DNA of 64,000 bases, from assembly GCA_937872445.1 (NCBI GenBank), contig CALMSL010000170.1, positions 1 through 64,000 of the forward strand. The letters run 5' to 3'. The DNA comes from an uncultured Microbacteriaceae bacterium. Its GTDB lineage: Bacteria > Actinomycetota > Actinomycetes > Actinomycetales > Microbacteriaceae. The notes below the pieces were generated by a model that was not told the DNA's origin, ran no database searches, and worked only from the letters and a program-made list of their open reading frames with translations. The translations under genes were made by a program, and so were the position numbers. Of this stretch, positions 1 through 8,443 are shown one piece after another (within the stretch, counting starts at the first letter, position 1; every line of letters starts with the position of its first letter).

Positions 1-807
1 AAAGGCATTTCGAAGCAGCTCATGCCGGTCTACGACAAGCCGATGATCTACTACCCGCTCTCCACGCTCATGCGCGCAGGCATCCGGGAGATCCTGGTCA
101 TCACGACGCCGGACGACAGGCCGCAGTTCGAGCGGCTTCTGGGCGACGGCAGGGAACTGGGCATCGAACTGAGCTATGCAGTACAGCCGAGCCCGGATGG
201 ACTTGCGCAGGCGTTCCTCATTGGCGAAGACTTCATCGGCAAGGAGAAGGTCGCGCTCGTGCTCGGCGACAACATTTTTTACGGCGCAGGGCTGGGGTCG
301 AATCTCCGCAAGCAGAGCGACGTCGACGGCGCGACCATCTTCGCGTACCAGGTGGCGAACCCGCACGCCTATGGCGTCGTCGAATTCGACGCAGAGTTCA
401 GAGCCATCTCCATCGAGGAGAAACCGAATAATCCGAAGAGTCGCTTCGCGGTGCCCGGGCTGTATTTCTACGACAATTCGGTCGTCGAGATCGCCAAGTC
501 GATCACTCCGAGCGCGAGGGGGGAGTTGGAAATCTCCACCGTGAACGAGCGGTATCTGGATCAGGGGAGACTTCATGTTCAGGTGCTGGACCGCGGAACG
601 GCCTGGCTGGATACCGGTACGTTCGAGTCGATGATTCAGGCCACCGAATTCGTGAAGGTCGTCGAGGAACGTCAGGGCCTGAAGATCGGTTGTATCGAGG
701 AGGTGGCCTGGCGCGCCGGGTGGATCACTGACGCCCAGCTCCTGGACCTCGCGAAGCCGCTGCTCAAGAGCGGCTACGGCGACTACCTTATTGGCCTGAC
801 GCAATGA
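1..807 (+). CDS. rmlA: glucose-1-phosphate thymidylyltransferase, 5' end missing
   Basis: This enzyme joins dTTP and glucose 1-phosphate into dTDP-glucose, the entry step to dTDP-rhamnose and other dTDP-6-deoxysugars in the cytoplasm. The frame is open from base 1 (K-G-I-S-K-Q-L precedes the first Met), so the gene begins left of the window. Roughly the first 20 residues, with the GGxGTRL nucleotide loop, are missing. Family marks in view are [20 protein letters not shown], the EKP motif, GLYFYD and WLDTGT. About 268 residues are visible of a usual ~290. No rmlB, C or D lies on this side, so they may be to the left. The identification is firm; whether the product feeds rhamnose or another sugar is not visible here. 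Confidence 0.93.
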   Translation, partial: KGISKQLMPVYDKPMIYYPLSTLMRAGIREILVITTPDDRPQFERLLGDGRELGIELSYAVQPSPDGLAQAFLIGEDFIGKEKVALVLGDNIFYGAGLGSNLRKQSDVDGATIFAYQVANPHAYGVVEFDAEFRAISIEEKPNNPKSRFAVPGLYFYDNSVVEIAKSITPSARGELEISTVNERYLDQGRLHVQVLDRGTAWLDTGTFESMIQATEFVKVVEERQGLKIGCIEEVAWRAGWITDAQLLDLAKPLLKSGYGDYLIGLTQ

Positions 808-826
808 TGACTTCGGGAATTGCGCT

Positions 827-2668
827 ATGAACGGCGTTCCCGCCACGGAGTCGATGTACGCCACAGCTCGCAGGGTGTTCGGTTTCCTCACCCGGGCAGA
901 ACGCACGCGGTTCGTGACGCTGGTGGTGGCGCGGTCGCTGAGCGGTCTGCTCGATGTTGTGGGAATCGTGCTGATCGGCCTCATCGCCAGCGTTGCCGCT
1001 TCCCAGCTCTCGAGCTCGGGTGGAGGTTCGACACGAATTCTGGGGATCGATATTCCTTTCCTGACCCCTCAGAATCTCCTTTGGCTCGTCGTCGTCGTAC
1101 TTCTCGTTTTTACGGTCAAGGCGGCAATTGCCATCACGTTGACGCGCGCGCTCGCGTACTTCGTGGCAACGGTAGAGTCACGCAATGCCGCCAGAGTGGC
1201 GTCCTTTGTTTTGCGGGGCAGTCTGGACGATGTCCGGGAATTCTCGAAAGCCGACTTGCAATTCGCCATTACCGGATCGATGACCTACGCCTTCACGGGC
1301 ATTCTGAACAACGTCGCAAATATGGCTTCGGAAGGTTTCTTGCTGCTGGTTATCACCGGGACTTTCTTTGTGGTCGATCCAATCGCTGCGCTTTTCACCC
1401 TCGGATACTTCGGACTCGTGGTCGTCATCATCCAGGTGTTTATTGGGCGCAGCCTTCGGCGTGCCGGTCGTGAAGCCGTAGCGGGCACCGTTGACACCCT
1501 GAGCGCCCTAAACGACACGCTGGATACCTTTCGCGAGATTTCGGTGCTGCGCAAACAGGACTACTTCATCGAGCGAGTGGCTAAATCACGCGGTCGGATT
1601 TCAACGAGCGATGCCGCCATGACATTTTTGGCATTGATGCCGCGGTACGTAGTCGAAACGGCGCTCATTCTTGGTGTGGTCCTGCTTGTTGGCCAGCAGT
1701 TCCTCAGTGGGCAACTTGCTACCGGGATGGCGACAGTTGGAGTATTCCTGACCGGCGGAGTTCGAATGATGGCTTCACTGTTGCCCCTGCAGAGCGCCGT
1801 CGCGAACATCAAGCAAAACGTTGAGAAGTCTCGCGCCGCGGTGGAACTCCTCCTGCGCCAGCGCGAGCCGCAGCGCGAGTCGAGTGCGGATGATTCGGCG
1901 CTCGACTTGGTCGTTCGTTCCAACGACGCCCTGAGTGTCCGGCTCACCGATGTGAGCTATCGCTATCCGGATGCCGATCGTGACGCAGTGCGGGGAATAA
2001 CACTTGACATCGCTGCCGGGAGCAGCGTCGCCATAATTGGTCCCTCCGGAGCGGGGAAGACCACACTTGTGGACTTGATTCTGGGGCTCGTAAACCCTGA
2101 TTCGGGAAGCGTGGAGATTGGCGAGTCCACCCCCGGACTGCTGACAGAGAAAGTGCCGGGGTTGGTCGCCTACGTGCCCCAGAAACCGGGTCTCATGACT
2201 GGGTCAATTGCGGAGAATGTCGCGCTCGGGATACCGCCGGAAGACATCGATGCCCGTCTCCTTGCGGAGGCGATCGATCTGGCCTTCCTGACAGAGTTCA
2301 TCGACTCGCTTCCCGATGGAGTTCACACGTCTGTGGGCAAGCAGGTCGATGCGCTGAGCGGTGGTCAGATCCAGAGGATTGGCGTAGCCAGAGCTTTGTA
2401 CAGCCAGCCCAAACTTCTCATCCTCGACGAAGCGACCAGTGGGCTGGACGCGGCTTCCGAGTCGTTCGTCGCGGGTAGTCTTCGGGCATTGCACGGAGAC
2501 GTCACGGTGGTGGTGATCGCGCACCGCCTTTCGACCGTTCAGCACGCGGATGTCGTTCACGTCATTGAGGCTGGACGCGTGACCGCGTCCGGTGACTTCA
2601 AGACCGTGCAAGCGACGGTCCCAATGGTCGCAGAATATGTAAAGCTGATGTCATTCGACGCCGAATGA
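827..2668 (+). CDS. ABC exporter, permease and ATPase fused (PglK/MsbA-type glycolipid flippase)
   Basis: A 613-residue half-transporter with about 330 residues of membrane domain followed by one ATPase domain. Walker A GPSGAGKTT lies near residue 405, the signature LSGGQ near 510, and Walker B LLILDEATSGLD near 530. PglK- and MsbA-like exporters of this build flip lipid-linked sugars or lipids across the cytoplasmic membrane as homodimers. The position between rmlA and glycosyltransferase genes suggests a lipid-linked oligosaccharide as substrate. It starts 19 bases after rmlA and is followed 10 bases later by the next gene, so it is probably in the same operon. A second exporter of the same type lies at 20720. 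A peptide or lipid substrate cannot be excluded. Confidence 0.85.
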   Translation: MNGVPATESMYATARRVFGFLTRAERTRFVTLVVARSLSGLLDVVGIVLIGLIASVAASQLSSSGGGSTRILGIDIPFLTPQNLLWLVVVVLLVFTVKAAIAITLTRALAYFVATVESRNAARVASFVLRGSLDDVREFSKADLQFAITGSMTYAFTGILNNVANMASEGFLLLVITGTFFVVDPIAALFTLGYFGLVVVIIQVFIGRSLRRAGREAVAGTVDTLSALNDTLDTFREISVLRKQDYFIERVAKSRGRISTSDAAMTFLALMPRYVVETALILGVVLLVGQQFLSGQLATGMATVGVFLTGGVRMMASLLPLQSAVANIKQNVEKSRAAVELLLRQREPQRESSADDSALDLVVRSNDALSVRLTDVSYRYPDADRDAVRGITLDIAAGSSVAIIGPSGAGKTTLVDLILGLVNPDSGSVEIGESTPGLLTEKVPGLVAYVPQKPGLMTGSIAENVALGIPPEDIDARLLAEAIDLAFLTEFIDSLPDGVHTSVGKQVDALSGGQIQRIGVARALYSQPKLLILDEATSGLDAASESFVAGSLRALHGDVTVVVIAHRLSTVQHADVVHVIEAGRVTASGDFKTVQATVPMVAEYVKLMSFDAE

Positions 2669-2678
2669 CATTGACCGA

Positions 2679-4202
2679 ATGAGGAATGCCAGAGTGCACG
2701 TCATCAGCAAGTTCCGTTGGATCTACCTTGCACCGGTGCTCGCTCTCATTGCGCTCATGGGGTGGGCGCTCGCTTCACCCATCGGAGCGAGTCCAGACGA
2801 TGATTACCACCTCGTGAGCATTTGGTGCGGCGACGGTATTCGGGCGGGCATTTGCGAGGCTGGCCCTACTTCGGGAGAGCGCACTGTCCCTGAAGCCATA
2901 AAGAACTCCGCAGTGTGTTACGCGCATCGACCGGCCGTCAGCGCGGCGTGTCAGGAAAGCACGTTTTCACTGGATCCCGCGCACACCGAAGCCACGAGTC
3001 GTGGCAACTTCTTCGGTGAATACCCTCCGGTCTACTACGCGGTGATGGGCGTGTTTGTTACCCCGAACATTGAGGGATCCGTCGTTCTCATGAGAATGCT
3101 CAATGCGCTCATTTTCGTCGCGCTCGTTTCCGCACTGTTCGTGCTCCTTCCGGTCGAACGCCGACCGGGCCTTATCTGGACCTGGCTGATCACGACAATC
3201 CCGCTCGGCTTATTTCTCCTTTCCTCCAATAACCCCAGTGCATGGGCGGTGATGGGCGTAGGAACCGCCTGGCTTGCGTTGCTGGGATATTTCGAATCGA
3301 GAGGGAAGCGTCGCATCGGGCTCGGTGTGGTTTTCGTCCTGGCCACCATTTTGGCGGCAGGATCTCGCGGAGACGCAGCAGTCTATGTCGGTCTTGGGAT
3401 ATTTGTCGCGCTCGTACTGGCGTTCAAGGCGGATCGCCGATATCTCGTCTCCGCAATTCTTCCGATTGCGATGGGGATCGTCGCACTGCTCTTCTTTCTC
3501 TCCGCCGGGCAGGCGGGAACGGGGCTGCAGGGTTTCACGAACACGCCACCGGCTCCCGGCGATGCTGGCGCGCCGGCTGGCCCGCCAGACCCACTCGCAC
3601 TCGTCGTGGCGAATCTGTTCAACGTGCCCTCACTTTGGGCGGGTGTGCTGGGCTATTGGGGACTCGGGTGGCTTGATACCAGGCTGCCGGATGTTGTGAC
3701 TTTTGGGGCAATTGCGTGCTTCGTCGGCGTGGTGTTTGTCGGCCTTGCGGTCATGTGGTGGCGTAAGGCGATCGTGCTCGCGCTCGTGGGGCTTTCATTG
3801 TGGGTGATTCCCGCGTGGGTGCTGACGAAGGGGGGAAATTCTGTCGGCCAGCAACTTCAACCCCGATACCTTTTGCCGCTGATCGTCCTGTTTGCGGGCA
3901 TTGCCTTGCTTAACCTCGGGGCGAGAGTGATTCGCTTGACACTCATTCAGCGTGTTCTTGTCGTCGGGACTCTTTCGATAACTCAGATGATCGCCTTGTA
4001 TGTGAATATGCGCCGCTATGTGCAAGGCGACGGTGGTGGCGGATGGAATCTTGACCAAAATCCGCTGTGGTGGTGGGGGATAGTGGTATCCCCGATGTTC
4101 GTGCTCATCATCAGTTCTGCAGCGTTTGCCGTCCTTGCGTGGATTCTGGTGAAGCGCATATCAACTCCGGCCGTTGCGGCAGCTAGTACCGTTGAGGGGT
4201 GA
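2679..4202 (+). CDS. DUF2142-family polytopic membrane protein
   Basis: A 507-residue protein with about a dozen hydrophobic segments. The first is near residues 12-32 and is followed directly by the acidic motif SPDDDYH and a Cys-containing outer loop, which is the actinobacterial DUF2142 arrangement. The family is uncharacterised but resembles GT-C membrane glycosyltransferases, which carry an essential acidic residue in the first outer loop, and it is common in surface-glycan loci. A role in adding or polymerising sugars outside the membrane is therefore an inference. The gene overlaps the next by 4 bases (GTGA), which indicates translational coupling. Confidence 0.7.
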   Translation: MRNARVHVISKFRWIYLAPVLALIALMGWALASPIGASPDDDYHLVSIWCGDGIRAGICEAGPTSGERTVPEAIKNSAVCYAHRPAVSAACQESTFSLDPAHTEATSRGNFFGEYPPVYYAVMGVFVTPNIEGSVVLMRMLNALIFVALVSALFVLLPVERRPGLIWTWLITTIPLGLFLLSSNNPSAWAVMGVGTAWLALLGYFESRGKRRIGLGVVFVLATILAAGSRGDAAVYVGLGIFVALVLAFKADRRYLVSAILPIAMGIVALLFFLSAGQAGTGLQGFTNTPPAPGDAGAPAGPPDPLALVVANLFNVPSLWAGVLGYWGLGWLDTRLPDVVTFGAIACFVGVVFVGLAVMWWRKAIVLALVGLSLWVIPAWVLTKGGNSVGQQLQPRYLLPLIVLFAGIALLNLGARVIRLTLIQRVLVVGTLSITQMIALYVNMRRYVQGDGGGGWNLDQNPLWWWGIVVSPMFVLIISSAAFAVLAWILVKRISTPAVAAASTVEG

Positions 4203-5413
4203 ACCAGATTCGGCGAGCGTGGCGAGTGTTTCGCGAGCAGGGAGCACACTTTGTCATCCAGAAGCTGGTAGTTCGGGTGTTTCCCCATGTGCTTGCCCGC
4301 CCGTCGGCACTTCACTATGACGATGCGGTAGCCGTCGACTGGCGCGCACCGCATCCTGCCGTCGCGAATCCACTCGTTGTTACGAGCGAGAAGCTGACCA
4401 TTGGGTGGGCCATGTCACCCCCCGGTGCGAACAGCGGTGGCCACCAGAACATCTTCCGGTTCATCAGGTTTCTTGAAGATTCCGGGCACACCGTGCGCAT
4501 TTACCTCTACAGTGCCATCGACCCGCACTCTCCTGCAGAAGTGGCGGACCTGGTCGCGCGGTCATCGTCGTACCCGACTCTGCGTGCATCCATCGAGCGT
4601 TACCCTGAATCCGGAATTCCCGATGATGTGCAGGCGCTGTTTGCGTCAGACTGGCCCACCGCGTACCGGTCATTCCGGGACGATTCGTTGGCGCGACGTT
4701 TCTACTTCGTTCAGGACTTCGAACCTCTTTTCACTGCCATGGGAACCGAATCTGTTCTTGCCGAGAACACGTACCGATTCGGCTTTTTCGGCATTACCGC
4801 CGGCAAATGGCTTGCGACAAAACTTGACCGTGACTTTGGGATGAGAACTGCGGCATTCGATTTCGGTTCTGAGCCACGCAACTACAGTTTTGTCAATCCG
4901 GGCGACCGGCAGGACGTGTTCTTCTACGCTCGGCCCGAAACACCGAGGCGGGGCTTCGAGCTCGGCGTCATGGCCCTGGATTTGTTCGCCCGAGAACGAC
5001 CCGAGCATCGAATCGTGATGGCCGGTCAGGACGTGCACAACCTCAGGATTCCGTTTCAGTACGAAAATCCGGGCAATGTTCAGGTTGGGATGTTGAACGA
5101 GATCTATAACCGTTGCGCTGCCGGACTTGTGCTGTCGCTTTCGAACATGTCGTTGCTCCCGCTCGAGTTGCTTTCGGCGGGGGTTATTCCTGTCGTGAAC
5201 GACGGAGAGAACAATCGGCTCGTTTCGAACAACGAGTTCATCGAGTACACGCCGCCCATTCCGAAAGCGCTCGCGGACCGTCTGATCACTGTCGTTGATC
5301 GGCCGGATCTCGCCGCCCACGCACGTCGCGCATCAGAAAGCGTCGCCGAGTTTGACTGGGCTCGCTCCGGTGCTCAGTTTCTTGCCGCATTCGAACGGGG
5401 GATGCGTGGTTGA
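4199..5413 (+). CDS. glycosyltransferase, WsaF-like (GT-B fold)
   Basis: A 404-residue cytoplasmic glycosyltransferase that resembles the WsaF rhamnosyltransferase group. The centre has FVQDFEPLFTAMG and FGITAGKWLA. The C-terminal half carries ARPETPRRGFELGVMALDLF and a donor-binding stretch, LLPLELLSAGVIPVVNDG. Translation starts at a GTG that overlaps the previous stop codon. In this family the donor is often dTDP-rhamnose, and rmlA lies in the same operon, which would fit. Acceptor and linkage cannot be read from the sequence. The last 8 bases overlap the epimerase gene that follows. Confidence 0.75.
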   Translation: MNQIRRAWRVFREQGAHFVIQKLVVRVFPHVLARPSALHYDDAVAVDWRAPHPAVANPLVVTSEKLTIGWAMSPPGANSGGHQNIFRFIRFLEDSGHTVRIYLYSAIDPHSPAEVADLVARSSSYPTLRASIERYPESGIPDDVQALFASDWPTAYRSFRDDSLARRFYFVQDFEPLFTAMGTESVLAENTYRFGFFGITAGKWLATKLDRDFGMRTAAFDFGSEPRNYSFVNPGDRQDVFFYARPETPRRGFELGVMALDLFARERPEHRIVMAGQDVHNLRIPFQYENPGNVQVGMLNEIYNRCAAGLVLSLSNMSLLPLELLSAGVIPVVNDGENNRLVSNNEFIEYTPPIPKALADRLITVVDRPDLAAHARRASESVAEFDWARSGAQFLAAFERGMRG

Positions 5414-6329
5414 CTGCGTAGTTGTCGGTGCCAATGGTTTTCTCGGTTCCCACCTTGTTGATGCGCTTGCGGCCCGCGGCCACAACGTGACTGCCTTCGA
5501 CAGGTTTACGGAGGATCAGCAGTTTGTCGCCGAAGGGGTTAAGCGGGTCGAGGGCGACTTCATGAACCGATCAGACCTGATGCGTGCGCTGGATGGGCAG
5601 GAACAGGTTTTCCATTTTCTGTCCACAAGCAGTCCGGCAACCTCGGAGAACGATCCCACACTCGATGTGGAGACCAATGTGGTGGGGAGCATTGCCCTAT
5701 TTCAGGTGGCTGTCGAGGCTGGCGTGAGGCGCATTGCTTTCGCGTCAACCGGTGGTGCGATTTATGGCGACCAGAATGCGCTCCGAATCACCGAGGAGTC
5801 CATCCCCATGCCGATTTCGCCCTACGCCATCGGAAAGCTCACCATCGAGGGCTATTTGCGGTATTTCGAGCGCAAGCACGGTTTGCAATCGGTGTCGTTC
5901 AGAATTTCCAATCCGTACGGGCCGAGGCAGCATCCGCACAAAAAGCAAGGTGTGATCCCGATATTCCTGCAGCAGATCGCCGAAGGTCTGCCAATTACGG
6001 TCCTCGGCGACGGAACGATGATGCGGGACTACATCTATGTTGGGGATGTTGCGCGAATGATCGTCGAAACGGTGAATCGCACGCCTGCGTTTCCGGTCTA
6101 CAACGTCGGCAGCGGCCACGGCACTTCGGTGAATGAGCTTGTGGGACTTGCGAGAGAAATTACCGGCAGGCGGGTTGTTGTCAATCACGCCGATCAGCCG
6201 GTGACATTCGTTCAGCGTTCCATTTTGGATGTCGAACGTTTCTCGAGTGAGTTTGCCGGGACGGCGCTCGTCGACCTTCCCGAAGGTATGGCGCTCACGT
6301 GGCAGGACACTGTGGACGGCGCCCGATGA
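5406..6329 (+). CDS. NAD-dependent sugar epimerase/dehydratase (extended SDR)
   Basis: An SDR of about 307 residues. The Rossmann motif GANGFLGSHL is at the very N-terminus, the active-site serine region is STGGAIYG, and the YxxxK pair is YAIGK. I chose GTG 5406 (V-V-D-C-V-V-V-G-A-N-G) because longer versions add about 37 residues ahead of the nucleotide fold and overlap the upstream gene by more than 100 bases. NPYGPRQ and GDGTMMRDYIYVGDVA are typical of the UDP-glucose 4-epimerase branch. The exact sugar nucleotide is not resolvable. It is co-transcribed with glycosyltransferases on both sides. Confidence 0.8.
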   Translation: MVDCVVVGANGFLGSHLVDALAARGHNVTAFDRFTEDQQFVAEGVKRVEGDFMNRSDLMRALDGQEQVFHFLSTSSPATSENDPTLDVETNVVGSIALFQVAVEAGVRRIAFASTGGAIYGDQNALRITEESIPMPISPYAIGKLTIEGYLRYFERKHGLQSVSFRISNPYGPRQHPHKKQGVIPIFLQQIAEGLPITVLGDGTMMRDYIYVGDVARMIVETVNRTPAFPVYNVGSGHGTSVNELVGLAREITGRRVVVNHADQPVTFVQRSILDVERFSSEFAGTALVDLPEGMALTWQDTVDGAR

Positions 6330-7246
6330 CTCAGGCTGGAAGCGCCACCATCGTCATTTTGACCTTCAACGGGGAGCAGTATTTGGGCGACATCCTCACT
6401 GCTCTGGAAGCTCAAGACTTTTCGCCCGGTTTTGATGTGCTCGTCATCGATTCCGGATCCACTGATCGAACTTTGGAAATTGTGAAATCACACCCCACTG
6501 TGCGGCTGCACGAGATCCCGAACCATGAGTTCGGGCACGGCAGGACACGCAATTTGGGGGCGAGCCTGGCAACCGGCGAATATGTCGTCTACCTGACTCA
6601 CGACGCGGTGCCGGTCGGACGCAATTGGTTGAGCGCGCTTCTGAAACCGATGCGGGCTGACGATCGTGTGGTGGCGGTACTCGGGAAGCAGGTGGCGCGT
6701 CCGTCGGCGCCGCCCATTCTGAAATACGACATCGACCGGGTGTTTCGACGGTTGAGTCCCGGCGGCGGAACTGTGGTGTTTTTCGATGACGGAACGCTAA
6801 CCGATGAGTCGCGACGACGTGCGACGTTCTACTCGGATTCGTGCTCTGCGGCGCGTCGCGAGCTGCTTCTGAATGAGATTCCGTATCGCGATGTTTCCTA
6901 CGCCGAAGATCAGGTTTTCGGACGCGAGGTACTCGCGGCAGGTCACCGCAAGGCGTATGTGCCAGCTGCCGTCGTCGAGCATTCCAACGATGGTTCGCTG
7001 CGGCAGTTTGGCGAGCGCATCGCCGCGGATCTGATTGGGTTGCGTCGGATCGGCACCGAAATTGCTCCCGTCTCGCGGATTGGCGCTGTCAAACAATGGC
7101 TCAAATGGTCTGCCATGGACACTGGGCGAATTGTGACAGACCGCGAAATTGGGTTGGGCCGAAAACTGTACTGGCTGGCCGTGAACCCCGTCTTCCATGC
7201 AGTTAAATGGTCCAGCTATCGGCGCGCAACTCTGAGGCCGCTCTAG
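6326..7246 (+). CDS. family 2 glycosyltransferase (rhamnosyltransferase-like)
   Basis: A 306-residue GT-A enzyme. The N-terminus TIVILTFNGEQYL is followed by the nucleotide-binding stretch VIDSGSTDRT and a THDAVPVG segment where the family's metal motif sits. The conserved ED pair is in SYAEDQVFGREVL. I chose ATG 6326 because it makes an ATGA overlap with the previous stop; the longer frame would overlap the epimerase by 31 bases. It probably acts on the cytoplasmic face on a lipid-linked acceptor. It closes the first operon: 60 bases follow before the next start, which carries its own -10 box. Confidence 0.82.
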   Translation: MTQAGSATIVILTFNGEQYLGDILTALEAQDFSPGFDVLVIDSGSTDRTLEIVKSHPTVRLHEIPNHEFGHGRTRNLGASLATGEYVVYLTHDAVPVGRNWLSALLKPMRADDRVVAVLGKQVARPSAPPILKYDIDRVFRRLSPGGGTVVFFDDGTLTDESRRRATFYSDSCSAARRELLLNEIPYRDVSYAEDQVFGREVLAAGHRKAYVPAAVVEHSNDGSLRQFGERIAADLIGLRRIGTEIAPVSRIGAVKQWLKWSAMDTGRIVTDREIGLGRKLYWLAVNPVFHAVKWSSYRRATLRPL

Positions 7247-7293
7247 CACCATAAAGAGCGGGCATCTGAGTGCGGGCAAATCTTGCGGCCAAG

Positions 7294-7299
7294 TAGACT
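7294..7299 (+). promoter_or_regulatory. -10 box of a leaderless promoter
   Basis: TAGACT lies 7 bases before the ATG at 7307, the spacing expected when transcription begins at the start codon. No purine-rich ribosome-binding site lies between them. No clear -35 box is seen. Confidence 0.5.
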
Positions 7300-7306
7300 G
7301 GGCGTC

Positions 7307-8047
7307 ATGAGAGCACTCGTTGCGATACCGGCGCTCAACGAGGCGGCGGTCATCGGCAACGTGATTGCCTCCCTTTCGAAATTTCATTCGCCTGAGGATG
7401 TCGTCGTCATCGATGATGGCTCTCGGGACGCAACGGCGCAGATTGCCCGCGACGCGGGCGCACACGTCGTATCTCATGCCATCAACCTGGGTGTGGGTGC
7501 CGCGATGGGGACCGCCTTCAAATATGCGAAGCAGAACGGATATGATGCCGTCATCCAATTTGACGGGGACGGGCAGCATCGCCCAGAGCACATTGCTGAA
7601 CTTATCTCGGCATCTGCGGACTTCGATGTCGTCATTGGTAGCCGATTTGCGGAAGGCGGATCCTTCATGTCGTCAGCCACTCGACGAGGAATCCAACGGT
7701 TCATCGCGTGGGTGGCATCCGCGTATGCTCGCACACGGCTCACGGATGCGACGAGCGGTTTTCGGATCGCGGGCCCGCGGGCGCTGGCAGTTTTTTCCGA
7801 GCATTACCCGGTGGAATGGCTGGGTGACACTGTGGAGTCAATCGTTCTGGCCGCACGCCAGGGGTTAACCGTCAGTGAAATCCCCGTACGGATGAACGAA
7901 CGGGCCGGCGGAGTCCCTTCCCAATCAGTGCTCCGCGCAACCCTCTACACGGGACGAATTCTCTTGATTCTTGGCCTCGCCAGTATTCGGAGCGTCCCGC
8001 CGCAGATCCGCTCGTTGAAATTGAAAGATCAGAAGGCGATCGCGTGA
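7307..8047 (+). CDS. family 2 glycosyltransferase, polyprenyl-phosphate hexose synthase type
   Basis: A 246-residue GT2 enzyme of the DPM1/GtrB group. The N-terminus is VAIPALNEAAVIGNVI, followed by VVVIDDGSRDAT and the metal-binding QFDGDGQHRPEHI. Relatives transfer a sugar from a nucleotide donor to a polyprenyl phosphate or related lipid carrier. I chose ATG 7307 because the -10 box TAGACT sits 7 bases before it; the upstream TTG would put that box inside the gene. The following gene overlaps it by 4 bases and encodes a DUF2304 membrane protein, a pairing often seen next to such enzymes. Confidence 0.85.
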   Translation: MRALVAIPALNEAAVIGNVIASLSKFHSPEDVVVIDDGSRDATAQIARDAGAHVVSHAINLGVGAAMGTAFKYAKQNGYDAVIQFDGDGQHRPEHIAELISASADFDVVIGSRFAEGGSFMSSATRRGIQRFIAWVASAYARTRLTDATSGFRIAGPRALAVFSEHYPVEWLGDTVESIVLAARQGLTVSEIPVRMNERAGGVPSQSVLRATLYTGRILLILGLASIRSVPPQIRSLKLKDQKAIA

Positions 8048-8385
8048 CACCTCAGGCATTCGCGATAATTCTCGCGGTGGCACTTCTCATTGTGGTCATC
8101 CTTCTTCTCAGATCGTATGTCCTGCCCGAGAAGTATGCGGTGGTGTGGCTCGTTGCGGCGGTGGCGGCAATTATTCTTTCCGCCTGGCCTGGACTTCTAA
8201 ATTTAGTCAGCAAATTCTTGGGGATCGCGCAGCCGATCAACCTCCTCTTTGTCGGAGGATTCTTCGTTGTCCTGCTTCTTCTCATGCAGATCAGCCTTGA
8301 GCTCGCGCGCACCCGCGACGAACTCCGCAAGGCGGTGCAGAAGCTCGCCCTGGAAATGGAACGACGCTCAAAAGACGACGGTTGA
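8044..8385 (+). CDS. DUF2304 small membrane protein
   Basis: A 113-residue protein with three hydrophobic segments (about residues 3-22, 31-50 and 63-83) and a charged, probably coiled-coil tail rich in E, R and K (LELARTRDELRKAVQKLALE). This matches DUF2304, which usually follows a GT2 gene. Its role is unknown; a membrane partner or anchor of that enzyme is a reasonable guess. The GTG start overlaps the stop of the glycosyltransferase gene. It converges on the asnB gene at 8444 with 58 bases between them, where I see no clear terminator. Confidence 0.72.
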   Translation: MTPQAFAIILAVALLIVVILLLRSYVLPEKYAVVWLVAAVAAIILSAWPGLLNLVSKFLGIAQPINLLFVGGFFVVLLLLMQISLELARTRDELRKAVQKLALEMERRSKDDG

Positions 8386-8443
8386 CGGCGGGCCCGCGCG
8401 ACCAGGTGGGCGTTTCGGCAGCGTTGGACCGGAATGCCCCGGG

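Noticed and set aside
8386..8443. Possible terminator (GCGGGCCCGC palindrome) between DUF2304 and asnB
   Set aside because: The palindrome has no loop and no T-run on either strand.
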